The position numbers and the translations under genes are program-made. The notes beneath the pieces were generated by a model, which did not search any database, was not told the DNA's origin, and saw nothing but the letters and a program-made list of their open reading frames with translations. DNA of 64,000 bases. Source: Fidelibacterota bacterium (GTDB lineage Bacteria; Fidelibacterota; UBA8477; JABMPR01). Positions 57,706 to 64,000 of the stretch are shown piece by piece (the first letter of the stretch is position 1; each line of letters begins with the position of its first letter). The stretch covers positions 1 to 64,000 of the forward strand of contig JAIPJF010000009.1 in the NCBI GenBank assembly GCA_021734325.1. Reading direction: 5' to 3'.

Positions 57706-59292
57706 TTAGAAACTCTTCTGAAGACCTATAGCGAAGACAGTCGCTGTTTTCATATAGGTTTCATTCCCACTCAATGTTGCAGAATATGCTACACCAGATT
57801 TGGAACCTTCTTCATAGGTTGTGTTTGAAAAGCCTAATGATACAGCCATCTTGGGATTCAATTTATACTTGGCTCCCAAACCGATAGTACCGGAGTTAAG
57901 ACTATAGCTGAGATCTGTCTGATAGGCATCCAGGGCACCACTGGTGGCCATGTCGTACCCAGCACTGAGAATCAGAGCGTCAGTCAGAGCAAATTCAGCT
58001 CCGAAAGCTATTTCAGATCCATCCTCAACGTTGTCCTCTTTGCCATCCCAGTTAACACCGGTATTCATGTACAGGTTGTAATCTACAGCAATGTTCAGTG
58101 AAGGCATGACTAGATAGGAAAGGCCAATTCCAAACATCGCTGGCATGTCAGCATTTGTCTCTGCGCCATCGGGGAACAGACCGGAACCATCAACTGTTGT
58201 TTCGTTCGTCAACACCAGTGGGGCAAGACCTTCATATCGAATACCAATATTCAGCTTATCCATAAGACTTATATTCAAACCAAGGATAGGTGCAAAACCA
58301 GTCCCTGTTTGTTTGGCATCAACTTCAACATCTGCAGTTGCAGCGTCCAAGCTCAAACCCTGTGCTGTATAGACAGCAGCTGTCGCTGTCATGGTTGCAG
58401 CAGCTGTCGTATAGGCACCCTGGGCAATATTTGGTGTCCAGGTATTCGCGTCAAAGGTAGTAACACCTAAAGCCGTGAAACCGGCTGAAATTGCATCGAC
58501 ATTGGCCTGAGGCAAAGATCCAGCGGCAACAAGATTTGCAAAAGAAACGTCACCAGCCCCACCATCAACCAATGGCTGTAGTGCAGTCGCTCCCCCAGTA
58601 GCTGACGCTGCACCAGCTGTATATTGGGCAGCAACGCCACGCATAACATCGCCAGGTATCATTTCACCTGCTGCTGTCGTAACCATAATGTCTTTGAGAT
58701 GCCCCTCATACGTATTAGAGGCAGAAAAGTACCTGACACCGGCAGAAACAGAGATCATATCATTAATGGCATAAGAAAGAGAAGCCTGGCCACCTAAATA
58801 TGTCGAGGAGCCATTAAATGTTACATCCAGGTTATAGCCTGTAACTCCTGCAGCTGCTAACTGTGTTTTTAAGTCTGAAACGGGTGCTTCAAAGGATGGC
58901 AGACCATCAGCAAACTCGGCACTTCCACCACCACCAATAGGAACAAAGCCAGCTGAGAGCACCAGTTTGTCCATTTTATAGGCAAAATAAAAGTTTGGAA
59001 AAACCGGAGCAAAGGTGGTTCCCTCAAATGTGTCACTATTCAGTGCAGGGGCATCACTCGTGATAGTTCTGCCCTGGGTGATAGTTTGGCTACTCAAATA
59101 CAGATGCATCCCATTATCCAGCTTGGTTAATCCTGCCGGGTTAAAGAACACAGCATCCAGATCGGTAGAGGCATTACGAGCCATCATGCGTACGAAATCA
59201 GCACTCTGGTTCGTGTTCTCTACCATACCGCCACCCAGTGCAATGCTCACCATCAGCAACAGGGGTAATACGCGTAAAAACTTACTCATCAT
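57706..59292 (-). CDS. OmpP1/FadL/TodX family outer-membrane transporter
   Basis: A 528-residue barrel protein that admits hydrophobic compounds such as long-chain fatty acids. The signal peptide ends near ALGGG. MVENTNQSADFVRMMARNAS leads into DAVFFNPAGLTKLDNGMHLY, the NPAG hatch motif of the family. Later PILGLNISLMDKLNIGIRY and the final Phe of the last strand (GLQKSF) fit. The middle (about residues 195-310) holds an Ala/Thr-rich insertion of low complexity. Two ATG codons are adjacent at the start, after AAGGAG; 59289 is equally possible. Confidence 0.9.
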   Translation of the reverse strand: MMSKFLRVLPLLLMVSIALGGGMVENTNQSADFVRMMARNASTDLDAVFFNPAGLTKLDNGMHLYLSSQTITQGRTITSDAPALNSDTFEGTTFAPVFPNFYFAYKMDKLVLSAGFVPIGGGGSAEFADGLPSFEAPVSDLKTQLAAAGVTGYNLDVTFNGSSTYLGGQASLSYAINDMISVSAGVRYFSASNTYEGHLKDIMVTTAAGEMIPGDVMRGVAAQYTAGAASATGGATALQPLVDGGAGDVSFANLVAAGSLPQANVDAISAGFTALGVTTFDANTWTPNIAQGAYTTAAATMTATAAVYTAQGLSLDAATADVEVDAKQTGTGFAPILGLNISLMDKLNIGIRYEGLAPLVLTNETTVDGSGLFPDGAETNADMPAMFGIGLSYLVMPSLNIAVDYNLYMNTGVNWDGKEDNVEDGSEIAFGAEFALTDALILSAGYDMATSGALDAYQTDLSYSLNSGTIGLGAKYKLNPKMAVSLGFSNTTYEEGSKSGVAYSATLSGNETYMKTATVFAIGLQKSF

Positions 59293-59427
59293 CTTTCTCC
59301 TTGTTTATTTACTAAATACAGATTCGTTAGACTATCCGTAACTGTTTTACTGTGATCATCTAAAATACAAGTGCATTCTGGGATAGCAAATTAAATTGTT
59401 TTCTCAAATTCTTGTCAAAATCAAGCC

Positions 59428-59895
59428 CTAAAAGCGAACATACCAGCCAGTCTGTTCATTTACCTGTTTTTCAAGAATTCGAATTCCCCGTGGAATGGCT
59501 GTTCCAGGCACCACAATATAGTCCTGAATGTTTTGAAACATTTCATCATTGGTCAACAATTGGGAGGGTTCCACAATGAGACCAATAACCATTCCCTGAT
59601 AATCACCTGGCTTCAACTGAATAAAATAGTCAGCGTTTTCCGTACCAGGATCAATAGGGTCCCCAAAGGTCACATAGTGATCTGTCACAGAATACCCCGG
59701 GGCATTGAGGCTGTCAAGATTGAGATCCTTGTTAAAAATTACGACCACTGCCGACTTGATCGAGTCTGGCCAGGTCGGGTTGAACTGAATGCTCCCCTGT
59801 ACACCTGAAACAGCTTCCAGGCCCCCTGGATCCGAACAATTCCAGACCAGGCTAAAGATAACAAGCACCATCACAACCAAACGAACCGGGGTCAT
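59428..59895 (-). CDS. hypothetical lipoprotein partner of the TonB receptor
   Basis: A 155-residue lipoprotein with a signal peptide ending in a NC lipobox (SLVWNCSD, Cys20). The mature part is beta-rich, with NPTWPDSIKSAVVVIFN, YFIQLKPGDYQGMVIGLI and a closing NEQTGWYVRF. It resembles the unnamed small lipoproteins coupled to TonB receptors in FCB bacteria. Its start overlaps the receptor stop by 4 bases, so the two are translationally coupled and probably act on the same ligand at the outer membrane. Confidence 0.7.
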   Translation of the reverse strand: MTPVRLVVMVLVIFSLVWNCSDPGGLEAVSGVQGSIQFNPTWPDSIKSAVVVIFNKDLNLDSLNAPGYSVTDHYVTFGDPIDPGTENADYFIQLKPGDYQGMVIGLIVEPSQLLTNDEMFQNIQDYIVVPGTAIPRGIRILEKQVNEQTGWYVRF

Positions 59896-62108
59896 AGCAT
59901 TTTCTCCAGGGTAATCATAAATATGCGTTCCTGTTCCAGATTACGTTCCAACTGGGTGTAATAATACTGGAAAATATTCTCCACTCTGAATATGGCCCGC
60001 CAATCTTTATACGAAGTTCCCAGACCGGCATTCCAGACGTGGACCGGCACCCGTTCGTCCTGAGCGGTCAATGGGTTCTCCTGAAAAAGCTCGACACTTT
60101 CCAACCTGCTCGCATAGCGATATTCCAATGACGCATCCAAATTCCAGTAGTGCAAACCCAGGGTGGTCACCCAGTGCTGGCGATAGCGATAGGACAGGGT
60201 ATCAAGCACTGCCCCATCCGCTCCAACTGAAACAGGATCCAGCCAGGTGTAGGCGGTTTTTGCATCCACCAGATTGCTAAACAAACTCACACCCAACCCG
60301 ATGTCCATCCCTGCGATCCGGGCATCAGAAATATTTTCAAAATGGATGATCCCCAGACTGTCCGGGACAGGCTCGATGAGATTATTGAATTTGTTATGAA
60401 AAATTGCCAGGTCGAGTTTTAAGAGATCGATCATTCCCAATTGTCCTGTCATAAGAGACAGACCGATTTCACGACTTATGCTGGTTTCAGATACCAGCTC
60501 CGGATTGGGCTCCACAGTGAAAATACTTCTGCGAGCACGGGTAAACATTTCGGCCACAGTGGGAACACGAAACCCCTTACCCGTTGAGATCCTCATGGCG
60601 AACCATTCATTCGGTTTCCAATTGAGAGCCACCTGCGGCGAAAAGACCTGATCCCGCTCAATGCCATCAACAGCATAAGCCTCCCATCTGCCTCCCAATG
60701 ATAAGGTGGTTAGTTTCAGCTTTTGCTGAAGCAGCAGATAGGCAGCAAGCGAATGGCTTCCGTGGGTTCCGAAGATCTGCGCTTCCACACCATTTTCCTG
60801 GAGCGTAAAACCCTGAACGCTGGTTAATATTTCCGACCAGTTTCGAGAGGATTGTAATTCTGCAAAATAGCGGGACTCATTGGAGTGATCAGGATCCACA
60901 CCATGGTTCTGCCAGGAATTCCAATACGCTCCCCCTCTCACTTTGTAGGCCAATTCCGGAGAGCGAACATAGTTATAATGAATGTTGATTATGGTTTTGA
61001 GGCCATCGGTGAGATCGTTCTCTGATCCTGCCGGTGCCTCAAAAGGGTCGGCCGGACTCTTCCAAGTGGACAATAGACCAGACTTATCATCCAAAACATT
61101 GACAAACACTGCTGCGCTGTGGGCATTGCCAAAATTAAGTTTTACTTTCCCAGATATATTGAGGGCTTCCTCCCAGTTCAGTTGCATAAATCCATCATCC
61201 CGACGCTTCTGAACCCTGAGCCACGCCGCATGATCGGCAAATGATCTGGAATGTGACAATTCGAAGTTACTCACATATCTACGAGAGTCCTGCCATGCCC
61301 ATTGATCGATCCGGGGCTTGCTGTAAGTTCCGATCTGCGTAGATATCCTGGTCTCCGGTTGCGGTGGTGCATTGCGGGTGATGATATTGACCACGCCCCC
61401 CATGGCGCTGGACCCATACATGGCTGAGCCTCCGGATTTGACGATCTCCACCCGGTCCACTTCAGATGTTGGTACATTTGCCCAGGTAATATTTCCGGCG
61501 GCAGATCCAAGCATGGGAATTCCATCAATGAGTAAAAGTGAGCGGCTGCCCGCTCCGATGGCATAACCGGAGGTTCCCCGAATATTCAGCTGACCCTTGA
61601 TGGTTGAGACACCAGATTCATAGCTGAGGATATCCACCATCTGGGTCACGGCTTTGGCTTGGATTTCTCTGGGACCAATGGCAGAAACGGAAAATGGAGA
61701 TTCCAATATATCCTGACTTTTCCGGCTCGAGGTCACAACAACTTGAGGAGAGGCCAAAACATTCGTTTTCAGTTCAATATTCAACTCGGTGGAAACTCCA
61801 TCAACGATTTGTATGTTTTTTTCAGTGTGAGGAGCATAACCCATCATGGTGAAGGTGAGTGCATAGATACCTGGAGGGAGATCATCCAGTTGATAATTCC
61901 CATCCAGATCAGAGGTGGTTCCCAGTGAGCTCCGCTGGACCTGGATATTCACCCCCGGGAGGGACATCCCTGATTTTGCATCAGCTATTTTACCCGAAAC
62001 GGATGTGTTCCCCATGATAATCCCAGGTGTTACCAGTATCATCATGAGCAATAAAGCCCATCTAATCGACTGGAAAGGTCTTACTATGTTGAGTCTCTTT
62101 GATTTCAT
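59892..62108 (-). CDS. TonB-dependent receptor
   Basis: A 738-residue outer-membrane receptor. After the signal peptide, residues 40-120 form a carboxypeptidase-regulatory-like domain (SGKIADAKSGMSLPGVNIQV, TSDLDGNYQLDDLPPGIYAL). The plug (about 130-245) has SPFSVSAIGPREIQ, LNIRGTSGYAIGAGSRSLLL and GSSAMGGVVNIITR. The rest is the 22-strand barrel with FRVPTVAEMFTRA and a final strand IFMITLEKML. It lacks a C-terminal Phe. The ligand (metal chelate, cobalamin or sugar) is not readable, though a corrinoid is plausible given the methyltransferase operon. Confidence 0.93.
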   Translation of the reverse strand: MKSKRLNIVRPFQSIRWALLLMMILVTPGIIMGNTSVSGKIADAKSGMSLPGVNIQVQRSSLGTTSDLDGNYQLDDLPPGIYALTFTMMGYAPHTEKNIQIVDGVSTELNIELKTNVLASPQVVVTSSRKSQDILESPFSVSAIGPREIQAKAVTQMVDILSYESGVSTIKGQLNIRGTSGYAIGAGSRSLLLIDGIPMLGSAAGNITWANVPTSEVDRVEIVKSGGSAMYGSSAMGGVVNIITRNAPPQPETRISTQIGTYSKPRIDQWAWQDSRRYVSNFELSHSRSFADHAAWLRVQKRRDDGFMQLNWEEALNISGKVKLNFGNAHSAAVFVNVLDDKSGLLSTWKSPADPFEAPAGSENDLTDGLKTIINIHYNYVRSPELAYKVRGGAYWNSWQNHGVDPDHSNESRYFAELQSSRNWSEILTSVQGFTLQENGVEAQIFGTHGSHSLAAYLLLQQKLKLTTLSLGGRWEAYAVDGIERDQVFSPQVALNWKPNEWFAMRISTGKGFRVPTVAEMFTRARRSIFTVEPNPELVSETSISREIGLSLMTGQLGMIDLLKLDLAIFHNKFNNLIEPVPDSLGIIHFENISDARIAGMDIGLGVSLFSNLVDAKTAYTWLDPVSVGADGAVLDTLSYRYRQHWVTTLGLHYWNLDASLEYRYASRLESVELFQENPLTAQDERVPVHVWNAGLGTSYKDWRAIFRVENIFQYYYTQLERNLEQERIFMITLEKML

Positions 62109-62173
62109 TAAGTTATGGGAATATAGAACAATAACTGTGTGGATACTATTTCAAATAATAAAACAGAGCCTGC

Positions 62174-63070
62174 TTACATGACTGAATGACGTTTATTCAA
62201 ATAGGCCATTAAAGCTATATCAAGTGATTGATCGGTACTTAAGGGGATGTAATCTACGTGTTGTTCACGGCAACGTAACCCCAGGGTGGCCCTGAAATGC
62301 TCAACTGCGTTGCGGTAGTCCTTTTGTATGTGCCAGGGTTCTGTGGCCTTTATCTCGCCTGACTCCATATCCTTGAACTTGGCATGGGCATCAAAGGCAA
62401 AATCTATTTCCCTGGGATCCAGGACATGAAAGACCAGGACCTCATGGCGATCATGTCTAAAATGCTTGAGGCCATTCATGATACTATCCAGGTCATCCAG
62501 CATGTCCGAGATAATGATGACCAGCCCCCTGCGCCTGATCCGGTCAGCGAGATGATGCAAACTACGTCCAATGGATGTCTGCTCCCCGGGCGTAACAGTC
62601 TCCAGGTGGGTCAGAATATTATTCAACATGGAAGGGCGTGATGACGGTCGGATATGCGTCCGCACTTCGGTATCAAACAAGGTGAGACCCACAGCGTCCT
62701 GCTGTCGTAAGAGGAGATAGGTCAGGGCTGCTGAGAGATAGCTGGCATACTGGAGTTTTGTGATATCTCCTGATCCGTAGGCCATGGATTTTGACTTGTC
62801 AAGCATGATATGCGCCTTGAGATTGGTCTCTTCTTCAAACTGTTTGACATAGAATCGATCGGTCTTGCCATAAAGGCGCCAGTCCAGATATCGCAAATTG
62901 TCTCCTGGACCATAGGCTCTGTGTTCTGCAAACTCAACAGAGAAACCGTGATAGGGACTCTTATGGAGACCAACAATAAAGCCTTCAACGACCATTCTGG
63001 CTCTGATCTGCATATTTGCCAGATTTGCCAGGGTCTTGGGGTTCAGGTATTTTTGTTTATCAGTTATCAA
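62174..63070 (-). CDS. DUF58 domain protein
   Basis: A 298-residue protein of the family usually encoded with MoxR ATPases and VWA proteins. KSPYHGFSVEFAEHRAYGPGD and NLRYLDWRLYGKTDRFYVKQ are the DUF58 signature, followed by a VWA-like segment with IMLDKSKSMAYGSG and IIISDMLDDLD. No MoxR gene lies in the visible window; it may be upstream of the receptor or elsewhere. It lies 65 bases before the TonB receptor start on the same strand. Confidence 0.9.
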   Translation of the reverse strand: MITDKQKYLNPKTLANLANMQIRARMVVEGFIVGLHKSPYHGFSVEFAEHRAYGPGDNLRYLDWRLYGKTDRFYVKQFEEETNLKAHIMLDKSKSMAYGSGDITKLQYASYLSAALTYLLLRQQDAVGLTLFDTEVRTHIRPSSRPSMLNNILTHLETVTPGEQTSIGRSLHHLADRIRRRGLVIIISDMLDDLDSIMNGLKHFRHDRHEVLVFHVLDPREIDFAFDAHAKFKDMESGEIKATEPWHIQKDYRNAVEHFRATLGLRCREQHVDYIPLSTDQSLDIALMAYLNKRHSVM

Positions 63071-63201
63071 TTATTGGACCTGATCATTTTTTCACAACGA
63101 AGTTAACGAATTCGACGAATTTATTCCTGTTAATCAATAATCTCACCAACACATTACGGAGCAAAGCATTGCTCCTATCCAATCGCATTCAATCTCTCAA
63201 T

Positions 63202-64000
63202 CTAAAATGGGTTAACCAGGGCCAATCGAAGATAATGGTCAGCACTAAGGTCAAATGGTGCTGATTCTTCGATGATCCCGGTCCAATAATCCTGATCTCC
63301 TCCAACACCTGCTGACAGAGTAAGAAGGGCAACTCGTCCTATGCTCAGATTAAATTTGAGTTCTGCACCCATGGTAGTAAGGGTCTCACCCGTTTCCGGA
63401 AGATATCCCAAATCATGGAAAAGTGCTCCAGTGATCCCTGTAAACCCAAAACCAAGGAAGTGAGCTGGGAATGCTTTGAGAAGGGGCACACGCAGTTCAG
63501 TGACATTGTATAGTATTTCAGAGGCAGGATACTCGCCGGTCTGACCTCTAAGATTGTAGCTCTCAGGGAGGTCAATGATACCCTGCCCTACCAGATTTAA
63601 GATTGTCCCCGGTGAGAAATAAAGCGGTGCCGTAGACATGAAGCCAATAGAGTCCTGTGAAAGAATATCACCGTCATGATATTCCCATTTACTGCGATTG
63701 TAAAAAACGAAGGGGCTGTGGGGTATTTTTATATTTACATAGCCATCCATCCAAATTTTGGAATAATCGGCATCTCCCCAGATCTGGGGCAAGGTTGTCT
63801 CGGCATGGGCAAGAAGACCCCAACCATTTCCTGGTAGGCTGACGGCATCTCGTTCGGGACGTTGATGCTTCCAGCTCCAGGTTACCCCAAGGCTTGTTTC
63901 AGCTTTTTCCATAAATAGCGAATTGCGTTCCCAATCGGAATTTTCCATTTTCATGACCTTGCGATTCACCATTCTGAGATGGAGATCAAGATTATGATTT
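63202..64000 (-). CDS. outer-membrane barrel protein, 5' end outside the window
   Basis: The frame is open through the window edge, so the true start lies beyond 64000; 266 residues are visible. Strand patterns WMDGYVNIKIPHSPFVFYN, TELRVPLLKAFPAHFLGFGF and AELKFNLSIGRVALLTLSAG, and a last strand HYLRLALVNPF ending in Phe, are typical of the surface-antigen-like barrel that follows TolB-like propellers in some outer-membrane proteins. The rest of the protein cannot be seen. Confidence 0.7.
   Translation of the reverse strand, partial: NHNLDLHLRMVNRKVMKMENSDWERNSLFMEKAETSLGVTWSWKHQRPERDAVSLPGNGWGLLAHAETTLPQIWGDADYSKIWMDGYVNIKIPHSPFVFYNRSKWEYHDGDILSQDSIGFMSTAPLYFSPGTILNLVGQGIIDLPESYNLRGQTGEYPASEILYNVTELRVPLLKAFPAHFLGFGFTGITGALFHDLGYLPETGETLTTMGAELKFNLSIGRVALLTLSAGVGGDQDYWTGIIEESAPFDLSADHYLRLALVNPF

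Overview
This window looks like a chromosomal segment of a Gram-negative, probably anaerobic or microaerophilic bacterium of the FCB type (Fibrobacteres-Chlorobi-Bacteroidetes and relatives; a Marinimicrobia/Neomarinimicrobiota-like lineage fits best). That placement is inferred from the gene mix, not from a marker gene: a TonB receptor with an N-terminal carboxypeptidase-regulatory-like domain, an OmpP1/FadL porin, many lipobox lipoproteins, a YaiO-type barrel, a collagen-like multiheme lipoprotein and moderate GC. I saw no rRNA, tRNA, integrase or complete insertion sequence.

Bases 1-12.4 kb are an accessory, defence-type island. It opens with small unknown genes and fragments, including two tandem genes whose products resemble each other, then a frameshifted BRO-N/DinD-like pseudogene. 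A type I-C CRISPR array of 10 identical repeats follows. It reads on the minus strand from a leader next to cas2, with a complete minus-strand operon cas3-cas5-cas8c-cas7-cas4-cas1-cas2. Two bases upstream of cas3 sits a HigB toxin / HigA-ImmA/IrrE protease antitoxin pair with palindromic operators, and beyond it the C-terminal remnant of a type I restriction specificity subunit (HsdS).

Bases 12.9-26 kb hold a RimK-type retropepsin-like protease, a receiver-MBL fusion, and an overlapping GIY-YIG nuclease / Mre11-like phosphoesterase pair. Next are a small phage-type gene between two terminators, a DUF4386 membrane protein with a lipoprotein esterase, a broken lipoprotein gene, and a TetR-controlled minus-strand operon. 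That operon encodes an outer-membrane-type protein, a LolD-like ATPase, two FtsX/MacB-type permeases, a LolA-like periplasmic protein and a membrane protein: a lipid/lipoprotein export or efflux machine.

Bases 26-38 kb hold a deoxynucleoside kinase and then one long, tightly packed minus-strand operon: HPt, receiver, a hybrid histidine kinase of 1190 residues, HPt-REC-GGDEF-REC, receiver, a HEAT-repeat membrane protein, a processive GT2 glycosyltransferase, a TPR/YaiO outer-membrane barrel, and a membrane-anchored protein of unknown family. I read this as an exopolysaccharide synthesis/secretion system with its own phosphorelay and c-di-GMP synthase.

Bases 38-46 kb carry two lipoproteins (a beta-propeller and a 5'-nucleotidase) and an AraC regulator. 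Divergent from that regulator is a methanol-type corrinoid methyltransferase operon: a URO-D-family methyltransferase lacking one expected zinc cysteine, a corrinoid protein and MtaB. A hexaheme collagen-like lipoprotein follows. The rest (47-64 kb) is more ordinary: membrane proteins, SSB, creatininase family, two hydrolases, TsaC/Sua5, a UgpC/MalK-type ATPase, a fused FAD/Fe-S D-lactate-dehydrogenase-like enzyme, a FadL porin, a TonB receptor with a partner lipoprotein, a DUF58 protein and the end of an outer-membrane barrel protein cut by the window edge.
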